Shown here: positions 57,385 through 64,000 of the stretch, in pieces | Layout: each line of letters opens with the position of its first letter | How positions within the stretch are numbered: position 1 is the stretch's first letter | Notes under the pieces: model-generated | Database searches by the model: none | What the model saw: the letters and a program-made list of their open reading frames with translations, nothing else | What the model was told of the DNA's origin: nothing | Translations under genes and position numbers: made by a program | Source of the DNA: Methylobacterium sp. J-067 | GTDB taxonomy: Bacteria; Pseudomonadota; Alphaproteobacteria; Rhizobiales; Beijerinckiaceae | Reading direction: 5' to 3' | Assembly: GCF_022829465.1 (NCBI RefSeq) | Contig: NZ_JAKSXZ010000110.1 | Span: 124,001 to 188,000, forward strand | DNA: 64,000 nucleotides

Positions 57385-58875
57385 CTACCCCAACCGCCGC
57401 CGCAGACCGCCGGCCGCCGGTTGCGGGGCGCCGGGGGCGGTTTCCGCGCCGAGATCGGGCACGGCGATGATCGGCGCGCCGCGCAGGTCGCGGCGGGTGA
57501 CGATGGCGCCGCGCTCTTCGAGGAAGGCGAGCATCCGCCGCGCCCGCCCGCCCGAACTGGTGCCGTAGGCCTCCGCTAGCGCTGCATCGGTGGGGCAGGG
57601 CGCGCCCTCGATGGCCGCGCGGGCAACCACGAGGAACAGCCCGGCGAGGTCGTCGGGCAGGCCGGCGGCGATCTCTTGCGCCTTCTCCCAGCCCGAGCCG
57701 TCGCTCACCTCGCTCCCGCCCTCGGCCCGCGCCACGGCGAGGCGGCGCTTGAACTCGGGCAGCGACAGGGCCTCGCCCCGGATTCGGCGGATGCGGCAGC
57801 GGACGGTGAAGTCCTGGTAGAGGGTCGCGGGCGTGCAGGTGCCCGCATCCGCATCGGTGATGACTGAGTGCATCACCTCGGCGATGATCGCGTCGCGCTC
57901 GGCCGGATCGAGGGCGTCTCCCTCCGGCTCCTCGGAGGGAGCCGGCGGACGGTAGGAGGCGAGTTGCGACAGCACGTCCTGCACCGGGGCGGGCTTGGGC
58001 TGGCGGCGCACAGGCGGCGCCTCGCCGCGGGGCTCCGGCGTCAGGATCAGGGCGCGGGCGTCCTCGATGTCGCTGGGCAGCGGAAGCAGGCCCGGCGCGG
58101 CGGCGCGGCTCACCGTCTCCGTCGCCCCCACCGCGATGGTCATCGGGCGGCGAGACAGGGCGGGCCCCAGCCCCACGAACTGGCCGCGCGGGAGATCGCG
58201 AAAGGTCTCGGCCTGCCGCCGCTCCATGCCGAGGAGGTCGGCGGCGCGCGCCATGTCGATGTCGAGGAAGGTGCGGCCCATCAGGAAGTTCGAGGCTTCC
58301 GCCGCGACGTTCTTGGCGAGCTTGGCGAGGCGCTGAGTGGCGATCACCCCCGCCAGCCCGCGCTTGCGCCCGCGACACATCAGGTTCGTCATGGCGCCGA
58401 GCGACAGGCGGCGCGCCTCGTCCGAGACCTCGCCGGCCGCCGCCGGGGCGAAGAGCTGCGCCTCGTCCACCGCTACCAGCACCGGGTACCAATGCTCCCG
58501 GTCGGCATCGAACAGCCCGCCGAGGAAGGCGGCGGCGGCGCGCATCTGGCCGTCCGCGTCGAGGTTGTCGAGGGTCAGCACCACGGACACCCGGTGGACG
58601 CGGACCCGCGCCGCCACGCGCTGAAGCGCGGCGTCGTCGCCATCGGCCTCCACCACGACATGGCCGTAGCGCTCCGCGAGGCTCGCGAAATCGCCCTCCG
58701 GGTCGATGATGGCCTGCTGGACGTAGCCCGCGCTCTGTTCGAGCAGCCGGCGCAGCAGGTGCGACTTCCCGGAGCCGGAATTGCCCTGCACCAGAAGGCG
58801 CGTGGCGAGCAGTTCGGTCAGGTCGAGGAGAGCCGGGCGGTCGCCCGTCAGTCCGAGATCGATGTCGCAGCGCAT
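57385..58875 (-). CDS. HerA/VirB4-like ATPase (DUF87)
   Basis: 496 residues. RecA-fold motor: Walker A GNSGSGKSH near residue 35, Walker B LVAVDEAQLF, and IATQRLAKLAKNV as in HerA-type hexameric ATPases. The C-terminal third has two or so helix-rich domains without a clear match. The usual HerA partner NurA is not present nearby. Divergent from a YegD-type Hsp70 (134 bases). Might act in DNA translocation or conjugation-like processes; no role can be shown. Confidence 0.83.
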   Translation of the reverse strand: MRCDIDLGLTGDRPALLDLTELLATRLLVQGNSGSGKSHLLRRLLEQSAGYVQQAIIDPEGDFASLAERYGHVVVEADGDDAALQRVAARVRVHRVSVVLTLDNLDADGQMRAAAAFLGGLFDADREHWYPVLVAVDEAQLFAPAAAGEVSDEARRLSLGAMTNLMCRGRKRGLAGVIATQRLAKLAKNVAAEASNFLMGRTFLDIDMARAADLLGMERRQAETFRDLPRGQFVGLGPALSRRPMTIAVGATETVSRAAAPGLLPLPSDIEDARALILTPEPRGEAPPVRRQPKPAPVQDVLSQLASYRPPAPSEEPEGDALDPAERDAIIAEVMHSVITDADAGTCTPATLYQDFTVRCRIRRIRGEALSLPEFKRRLAVARAEGGSEVSDGSGWEKAQEIAAGLPDDLAGLFLVVARAAIEGAPCPTDAALAEAYGTSSGGRARRMLAFLEERGAIVTRRDLRGAPIIAVPDLGAETAPGAPQPAAGGLRRRLG

Positions 58876-59009
58876 GCCGCCCCTTTACCACGCCTTGTGC
58901 CCGAGAGGCGGGTCCGCCATGCGCCTGTCCACGGCTTCGCGCCTGGACCGGCGGCACAGGGCCGGGTAATCGCCACGCCCCACCCCACACGAACGATCGG
59001 ATTCCCCCG

Positions 59010-60275
59010 ATGGCGGCCTGCGGCCTCGACTTCGGCACGTCGAACACGACCCTCGGCCACCGTGCGCACGGCGGCCCGGCCCTCCTGCCGCTGGAGGGGA
59101 GCCATGTGACGGTGCCGAGCGCGATCTTCTTCGAGCCGCGTCGGGATCCGCTGATCGGCCGCGCGGCGACGGCCGCCTATGTCGCGGGCAAGCCCGGCCG
59201 GCTGATGCGCGGGCTAAAATCGGTGCTCGGCACGCCGCTCATCGAGGAGGCGACGCCGGTCGGCCGCGAGCGGCTGCGTCTGCGGGACGTCATCGCCCGC
59301 TACATCGCCATCGTGAAGGCCCGCGCCGAGGAGCAGGCCGGCACGACCTTCGACGCGGTGGTCCACGGGCGCCCCGTCCATTTCGTGGACGGCGACCCGG
59401 AGGGCGACCGCCGCGCCGAGAACGTCCTGCGGGAGATCGCCCGCGAGGTCGGCTTCCGCGACATCGCGTTCCAGTACGAGCCCATCGCCGCCGCCCTCGA
59501 CTACGAGCGGCAGGTGGAGCGGGAAGAGATCGCGCTCATCGCCGATATCGGCGGCGGCACCTCGGACTTCTCCATCGTGCGGCTCTCCCCCGAGCGGCGG
59601 CGTCAGGCCGACCGGGCGGCGGACATCCTCGCCAACGACGGTGTGCGGATCGGCGGCACCGATTTCGACCGACAGCTCAGCCTCGCGACGGTGATGCCGC
59701 TGCTCGGCTTCGGCAGCCCGATGAAGCGCGGCGACCTCGACGTGCCGGGGGCCTATTACCACGACCTCGCCACCTGGTCGGCGATCAACCGCCTGTATGA
59801 CGGGCGCACCTTGCGCGAGATCGACGACGTACTCCGCAACTGCGCCCGGCCCGACCTCGTCGGGCGCCTGCGCACGGCAGTTGAGGAGGAGCGCGGCCAC
59901 GCCCTCGCCGGGACGGTCGAAGCCGCCAAGATCGCGGCCTCCGAGACCGGCGATGCCGCCATCGACCTCGGGCCCATCGAGCGCGGCCTCTCGGCCTCCC
60001 TCGACCGGAGCGGCCTCGCCACGCAGACGGACGGGCTCGCCCGCGCCGTCGCCGCGCGAATCGGCACGTGCCTGCGACAGGCGAATTTGCCGGCCGAGCG
60101 GATCGACGCGCTGTTTCTCACCGGCGGCTCGACGGGGCTGCCGCATCTGCGCGCCGCCCTGGCCGCCTGCCTGCCGGAGGCGCGGATCGTGGCCGGTGAC
60201 ACGTTCGGGTCGGTGGGCCTCGGCCTCACCATCGCGGCCGAAACCCTCGCCGGGCGCTCCCGCGCCGACGCCTGA
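59010..60275 (+). CDS. yegD: Hsp70-family protein, YegD-like
   Basis: 421 residues. The ATPase actin-fold is complete: GLDFGTSNTTLG (phosphate 1), ADIGGGTSDFSIV (phosphate 2) and FLTGGSTGLPHL (adenosine). No separate substrate-binding domain of the DnaK type follows, as in YegD. Reads away from the HerA-like gene; it may be a chaperone for it. A perfect-spacing inverted repeat overlaps the stop codon. Confidence 0.88.
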   Translation: MAACGLDFGTSNTTLGHRAHGGPALLPLEGSHVTVPSAIFFEPRRDPLIGRAATAAYVAGKPGRLMRGLKSVLGTPLIEEATPVGRERLRLRDVIARYIAIVKARAEEQAGTTFDAVVHGRPVHFVDGDPEGDRRAENVLREIAREVGFRDIAFQYEPIAAALDYERQVEREEIALIADIGGGTSDFSIVRLSPERRRQADRAADILANDGVRIGGTDFDRQLSLATVMPLLGFGSPMKRGDLDVPGAYYHDLATWSAINRLYDGRTLREIDDVLRNCARPDLVGRLRTAVEEERGHALAGTVEAAKIAASETGDAAIDLGPIERGLSASLDRSGLATQTDGLARAVAARIGTCLRQANLPAERIDALFLTGGSTGLPHLRAALAACLPEARIVAGDTFGSVGLGLTIAAETLAGRSRADA

Positions 60276-60298
60276 ACTGTATTGCAGGCAATTCAGTT
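60275..60298. repeat. inverted repeat at the yegD stop codon
   Basis: AACTGTATTGC (60275-60285) and GCAATTCAGTT (60288-60298) are reverse complements at ten of eleven positions with a 2-base centre. It could be an operator or the stem of a terminator; no T tract follows. Confidence 0.5.
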
Positions 60299-60449
60299 GT
60301 CGGCGACGCTCAAAGGCATCGCCCCTTCGCGGGAAACGTCGCGACATAAACCATTATCGTCACAGTGACGGAAGACCTGCCGTAAATTCGCCGACTCACC
60401 CTCGATCCTTAGATTGTATTAGTCCTTGATCAACGATTTGTGATTAGGT

Positions 60450-60473
60450 TTTGACCTGTCCAAAGGGGTCAAA
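60450..60473 (+). promoter_or_regulatory. inverted repeat overlapping the pilin ribosome site
   Basis: TTTGACC (60450-60456) pairs perfectly with GGTCAAA (60467-60473), with ten bases between. AAAGGGG and AAAGG before the ATG at 60478 lie within or beside the hairpin, so the ribosome site could be masked. Otherwise it is a DNA operator. Confidence 0.45.
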
Positions 60474-60477
60474 GGCC

Positions 60478-60642
60478 ATGCAGAAGATCTTTTCCGCATT
60501 TGTAAAGGATGAGGGCGGTGCCACCGCCATCGAGTATGGAATGATCGCCGCGCTGATCGCGGTGGTGATCATCGGGACGCTGCAGGTCATCGGAACCCAG
60601 CTGAACGCCAAGTTCGGCTCGATCTCGGCCCAGCTGCAGTGA
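60478..60642 (+). CDS. flp: Flp-type IVb pilin
   Basis: 54 residues. A short leader ending DEGG is followed by ATAIEYGMIAALIAVVII, the conserved prepilin cleavage site (G-A) with the Glu of the mature fifth position and the Flp hydrophobic helix. The prepilin peptidase and Cpa/Tad machinery genes are not in this window, so it is a solitary pilin. ATG 60478; the frame runs 9 codons further up. Confidence 0.92.
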   Translation: MQKIFSAFVKDEGGATAIEYGMIAALIAVVIIGTLQVIGTQLNAKFGSISAQLQ

Positions 60643-60654
60643 TCTGACCGGTTT

Positions 60655-60686
60655 GGGGCGAAGCCGCGTGTTGACGTGGCTGCCCC
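60655..60686 (+). terminator. hairpin after the Flp pilin gene
   Basis: GGGGCGAAGCCGCG and CGTGGCTGCCCC form an imperfect stem, followed by GATTT. It begins 13 bases after the pilin stop codon. Confidence 0.35.
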
Positions 60687-60742
60687 GATTTCCGAAAAGG
60701 CGCGCCGCTTAGGGGAGTCAGGCGGCCCGGCCGCGCCGCCGA

Positions 60743-62116
60743 ATGCTATTCAACTCCTACGTCTTCCTGCTCGCCTTTCTGCCCGCCGCCCTCGTGCTGC
60801 ATGGGCTGGTGGCGCGCGCCGCGCCAAAATGGCGGCTGCCGCTCCTCGTCCTGCTGTCGTCCGTCTTCTACGGATGGTGGGACCTGCGCTTCGTGCCGCT
60901 GCTCGGCGGCTCGATCCTCGTCAACTGGCTGGTCGCCCGCGCCTTCGGCCGGCGTCCGCTGGCGTGGCTGATCCCGGCTGCCATCGCCGGCAACCTCGCC
61001 CTGCTTGGCCTGTTCAAATACGCAGATTTCCTCGCCGACCTCGCGAACCGGATTCCAGGGCTCGACGCGCCGCGCCTTGGGCTCGCCCTGCCGTTGGGCA
61101 TCTCGTTCTTCACCTTCCACCACATCATGTACCTCGCGGACCTGCGGGCGGGCCGCGCGCCGTCCTTCGGGCTGGTGAAGTACGCGCTCTACATCTCCTT
61201 CTTCCCGCAGGTGCTGGCGGGGCCGCTGGTGCGCTGGTCGGAGATCATGCACCAGTTCGAGGAGCGCCCCTACGCGCGCCCCGATGCCGCCGAGCGGTTC
61301 GGGCGGGGGCTGATCCTCCTCGCCTTGGGCCTCGCCAAGAAAGTGTTCCTGGGCGATCCGCTCGCGGCCTACGTCAACCCGGTGTTCCAGGCGGCGGCGC
61401 AGGGCAAGGCCATCGCGCTAGGTGAGGCGTGGCAGGCCACCCTCGGCTTCACCTTCCAGATCTACTTCGACTTCTCCGGCTACACCGACATGGCGCTCGG
61501 CATCGCGCTGATGTTCGGCCTCGTCTTGCCGCAGAACTTCGATGTGCCCTACCGCGCGACCTCCCTCCAGGATTTCTGGCGGCGCTGGCACATGACCCTG
61601 TCGCGGTTCCTGCGCGACTATCTCTACATCCCGCTGGGAGGGAACCGGCACGGGCTGCCCCGTCAGGTCGGCGCGCTGTTCGCCACCATGGCGCTGGGCG
61701 GGCTGTGGCACGGCGCCGGCCTCACCTTCCTCGCCTGGGGGGCGCTGCACGGGGCGGGGCTCGGCGCCGGCCTGCTGACCCGTCGTGCCGGCCGGCGCAT
61801 CCCAGCGCCCCTCGGCTGGCTGATGACCGGACTGTTCGTCGCCTTGACCTGGGTGCTGTTCCGCGCGACCTCGTTCGACGCGGCGCTCGCCATCTACAGG
61901 GGCCTCCTCGGGTTCACTCCCGGCGTCTCGGAGTTCAAGTGGCGGGCCATCGCCGTGGCGGGCCTCGTCGCGACGGTGGGGCCGACCGCCTGGAATGCGG
62001 TCCACCGCCTGCCGCCCCGGCGCAGCCTCGCCCTGGCCGTCGCGCTGCTGTTCGTGCTCGTGCTGCTCAAGATCGGCGACGACGCGAACTACGAATTTAT
62101 CTACTTCCAGTTCTGA
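60743..62116 (+). CDS. MBOAT-family O-acyltransferase (AlgI-like)
   Basis: 457 residues with about eleven to twelve membrane helices. The catalytic area TSLQDFWRRWHMTLSRFLRD and the active-site His in GGLWHGAGLTFLAWG are as in AlgI/DltB. It passes acetyl or acyl groups to an exported polysaccharide, with a periplasmic partner. The partner is the next gene, 2 bases away. The acceptor polymer cannot be named. Confidence 0.93.
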   Translation: MLFNSYVFLLAFLPAALVLHGLVARAAPKWRLPLLVLLSSVFYGWWDLRFVPLLGGSILVNWLVARAFGRRPLAWLIPAAIAGNLALLGLFKYADFLADLANRIPGLDAPRLGLALPLGISFFTFHHIMYLADLRAGRAPSFGLVKYALYISFFPQVLAGPLVRWSEIMHQFEERPYARPDAAERFGRGLILLALGLAKKVFLGDPLAAYVNPVFQAAAQGKAIALGEAWQATLGFTFQIYFDFSGYTDMALGIALMFGLVLPQNFDVPYRATSLQDFWRRWHMTLSRFLRDYLYIPLGGNRHGLPRQVGALFATMALGGLWHGAGLTFLAWGALHGAGLGAGLLTRRAGRRIPAPLGWLMTGLFVALTWVLFRATSFDAALAIYRGLLGFTPGVSEFKWRAIAVAGLVATVGPTAWNAVHRLPPRRSLALAVALLFVLVLLKIGDDANYEFIYFQF

Positions 62117-62118
62117 GG

Positions 62119-63135
62119 ATGGCGGGCGGCCTCTTCAACTCGGAGCGGCGCTGGCGCGGGTTCGCCATGGCCGTGCTGCTCGGCACCGCCGGCCTGCTGG
62201 CGAGCTATCTGGCCCTCGCCGTGATCGTCGATCCCTACGAGACGGGGCGGGTGAGGCTTCTGTCGCGCGGGGCGATCCGGCCGCAGGGACCGCGCACCGC
62301 CATCGCGTGGCGCGGCCGCGACCCCGCCTTCGAGGGGGCGCTGATCGGCAATTCGCACCTGCAATTGATCAAGCCCTCGGTCCTGACCGAGCGGACGGGT
62401 ATCCCGTTCGTGCAGCTCACCATCCCGGCCACGGGCGCGGCCGAGCATCTCGCCGTGCTGCGCTGGTTCCTGCGCAACCACCCGAAGCCGGCGGCCATCG
62501 TGCTCGGCGCCGACGCCTTCTGGTGCGCCGACGACCCCAGCTTCCCGAACCCGAACCCCTTCCCGTTCTGGCTGATCGGCGACTGGCCCGGCTATCTCGT
62601 CGGCCTCCTGCGCCTGCCCGCCGCCGAAGAGGTGGCGAGCCGCATCGGCTGGCTGTTCTCGAAGAAGCGTCCGAAGGCCCCCGCCGACGGCTGGTGGAAC
62701 TACGAGCCGGATTACCTCGCCCTCGGCTTCGGGCGCGATCCGGTCCTGATCGCCCGGCTCGACAAGCCCGTCGGCGCGGAGCCGGAGCCCCACCGGGGCG
62801 GGCCGTTCCCCATCGCGGAGGCGTTCCGCGTCGCGCTCGCCGCAATCCCGCAGGAAACGCCTGTCGTGCTGCTGATGCCACCGGTCTACGCGGCCGGCGA
62901 GCCCCCGGCCGGCTCGCCCCGCGCGAAGGCCGAGGCCGCCTGCCGGGCGACGATCCGCGCGGAACTCGCCCGCCACCGCCTGAGCGCGGTGGTGGACTGG
63001 CGGGACGGACGCCCTCCGCTGACGGACCCGAGCCTGTTCTTCGACCAGACCCATTACCGCCTGCCGGTGGCGCGGGAGATTGGCGCTGAGATCGCCAATG
63101 CGATCATTCATTTGCGGGCGAATGACGCAGATTGA
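62119..63135 (+). CDS. AlgX/AlgJ-like SGNH-fold O-acetylation partner
   Basis: 338 residues. One N-terminal membrane helix (MAVLLGTAGLLASYLALAVIV) anchors a periplasmic domain. GNSHLQLIKPS and the C-terminal FDQTHYRLPVA (D..H) fit the SGNH-like hydrolase/acetyltransferase that works with MBOAT proteins. Starts 2 bases after the MBOAT stop. Ser-Asp-His roles are inferred from fold. Confidence 0.78.
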   Translation: MAGGLFNSERRWRGFAMAVLLGTAGLLASYLALAVIVDPYETGRVRLLSRGAIRPQGPRTAIAWRGRDPAFEGALIGNSHLQLIKPSVLTERTGIPFVQLTIPATGAAEHLAVLRWFLRNHPKPAAIVLGADAFWCADDPSFPNPNPFPFWLIGDWPGYLVGLLRLPAAEEVASRIGWLFSKKRPKAPADGWWNYEPDYLALGFGRDPVLIARLDKPVGAEPEPHRGGPFPIAEAFRVALAAIPQETPVVLLMPPVYAAGEPPAGSPRAKAEAACRATIRAELARHRLSAVVDWRDGRPPLTDPSLFFDQTHYRLPVAREIGAEIANAIIHLRANDAD

Positions 63136-63291
63136 GGCTCGTGACCGTGGCAACCAAGCCGCACGCAACGACGCAGTGCGGCCGAGGCCGGATGGAACGT
63201 CACCCCCGCGTTGTGGTGGCTCCGAGCCTCGACTATACGGCACTCGAATTATCGCCGCACACCGGCCACCCTATTCGGAAGAGGGCTTCGC

Positions 63292-63711
63292 ATGGCGAAG
63301 GTGACTCTGGAGGACGGCTACGTCCCGTCCGACGCCGAGCCCTTCATGAATGAAAGGCAGCGCGAGTATTTCCGCCGCAAGCTACTGAATTGGAAGAGCG
63401 AGATCCTGCGCGAAGCCCAGGATACGCTGACGGCGCTGCAGAGCGAGAACGAGAACCACCCCGACCTCGCCGACCGCGCCTCCTCCGAGACCGACCGCTC
63501 CATCGAGCTGCGCGCCCGCGACCGCCAGCGCAAGCTGACCGGCAAGATCGACGCCGCTTTGGCGCGTCTCGAAGACGGGTCCTACGGCTATTGCGAGGAG
63601 ACCGGCGAGCCGATCTCCCTCAAACGCCTCGATGCGCGGCCCATCGCGACACTCTCGCTGGAAGCGCAGGAGCGGCACGAGCGCCGCGAGCGCGTCTATC
63701 GCGACGATTGA
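63292..63711 (+). CDS. dksA: DksA-type RNA polymerase-binding regulator
   Basis: 139 residues. It binds RNA polymerase through the secondary channel with ppGpp. Coiled-coil tip region [13 protein letters not shown] and the finger [10 protein letters not shown] ... [15 protein letters not shown]; only one of the four zinc Cys is present (C,T,S,A), as in the alphaproteobacterial branch. ATG 63292 begins [18 protein letters not shown], the family start. Confidence 0.95.
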   Translation: MAKVTLEDGYVPSDAEPFMNERQREYFRRKLLNWKSEILREAQDTLTALQSENENHPDLADRASSETDRSIELRARDRQRKLTGKIDAALARLEDGSYGYCEETGEPISLKRLDARPIATLSLEAQERHERRERVYRDD

Positions 63712-63769
63712 TCGGGCCTTCGGCAACCCTATCCTCGATGGGCGCGATGGCGCGCCTTTCGGAGCTTCC

Positions 63770-64000
63770 ATGAGATCCCTGCTGGCCGTCGCGCTGATCC
63801 TCGCCCTGGGCGCCTGCGGGGAGTCGAAGCCCGGCCCCGCCGGCCCGCCCGGCCCGAAGGGCGACCAAGGCCCCGCCGGTCCGCAGGGACCCGCCGGCCT
63901 CAACGGTGCGACCGGCGCCAGCGGCCCCGCCGGCCCGCAAGGCCCGAAGGGCGAACAGGGGCAAGCCGGCCCCTCGCCCAACAGCCAGATCCGCCTCGAC
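63770..64000 (+). CDS. collagen-like lipoprotein (3' truncated)
   Basis: Open from ATG 63770 to the window end, 77 codons visible. The lipoprotein signal [11 protein letters not shown] has a lipobox with Cys16. Directly after comes an uninterrupted Gly-X-Y collagen-like repeat ([20 protein letters not shown] and on) of about fifteen triplets, then a non-repetitive part (SPNSQIRLD) at the edge. It would form a triple-helical stalk from the outer membrane. The folded tip is beyond the window. Confidence 0.85.
   Translation, partial: MRSLLAVALILALGACGESKPGPAGPPGPKGDQGPAGPQGPAGLNGATGASGPAGPQGPKGEQGQAGPSPNSQIRLD

Noticed and set aside
63500..63711. DksA zinc finger with only one Cys as a possible defect
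   Set aside because: This residue pattern is usual for the alphaproteobacterial branch of DksA and is not a degeneration.

Overview
The window is about 64 kb of gene-dense, high-GC alphaproteobacterial chromosome. A Methylobacterium or Methylorubrum strain is the best guess. The guess rests on codon use, an HWE-family histidine kinase, a MucR-type regulator, a DUF6894 protein, a DksA with the alphaproteobacterial single-Cys finger, and divergent fliX/flgI as in Caulobacter. No rRNA, tRNA, CRISPR array, insertion sequence or phage gene was seen. Sixty-one protein genes are supported; the first and last run off the edges.

1-7.7 kb: a truncated FAD oxidoreductase, a YddA/SbmA-type ABC exporter, the Entner-Doudoroff pair edd-eda and an exported asparaginase. 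7.7-15.5 kb (minus strand): a histidine kinase and an NtrC-type response regulator lie upstream of a tight four-gene cassette (MFS transporter, calcineurin-like phosphoesterase, ArsB-type anion permease, double-DUF606 transporter). I cannot match this cassette to a described system. 15.6-20.4 kb: an orphan Hpt protein, an HWE kinase, a UbiB-like kinase and an aromatic/aspartate aminotransferase. 20.6-28.5 kb: a periplasmic binding protein, an IF-1 with a basic tail, a DMT exporter, a soluble sulfite-oxidase-like molybdoenzyme overlapping its likely flavin reductase, a DEAD-box helicase and small exported proteins. 28.8-32.6 kb: a NarX/LuxR-type two-component pair and a TerB-CidA/LrgA-LrgB operon. 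32.6-48.4 kb: an L-2-hydroxyglutarate-oxidase-like enzyme, a MucR homologue without zinc ligands, a GH63-like glucosidase, a GGDEF protein, SlyX, succinate-semialdehyde dehydrogenase, a type II glutamine amidotransferase, a response regulator, S21, threonine aldolase, a DUF1501/DUF1800 export pair, RF3, and a BLUF photoreceptor-response regulator operon.

49.1-57.4 kb is a flagellar block: flgE-flgK-flgL plus two small genes on the plus strand, flgI-flgJ-like-flgN-like on the minus strand, and fliX divergent from flgI. Near-consensus sigma-54 (-24/-12) elements lie before flgE and flgI, which fits Caulobacter-style class II/III flagellar control. 57.4-64 kb: a HerA-like ATPase divergent from a YegD-like Hsp70, a solitary Flp pilin with inverted repeats around its start, an AlgI/AlgX-like O-acetylation pair, DksA, and a collagen-like lipoprotein cut by the window end.

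Signal transduction is over-represented: three histidine kinases, four response regulators, one Hpt, one GGDEF and one BLUF protein. Several starts were moved from the longest frame to an internal codon on the basis of Shine-Dalgarno sequence or family N-terminus; each entry says so.
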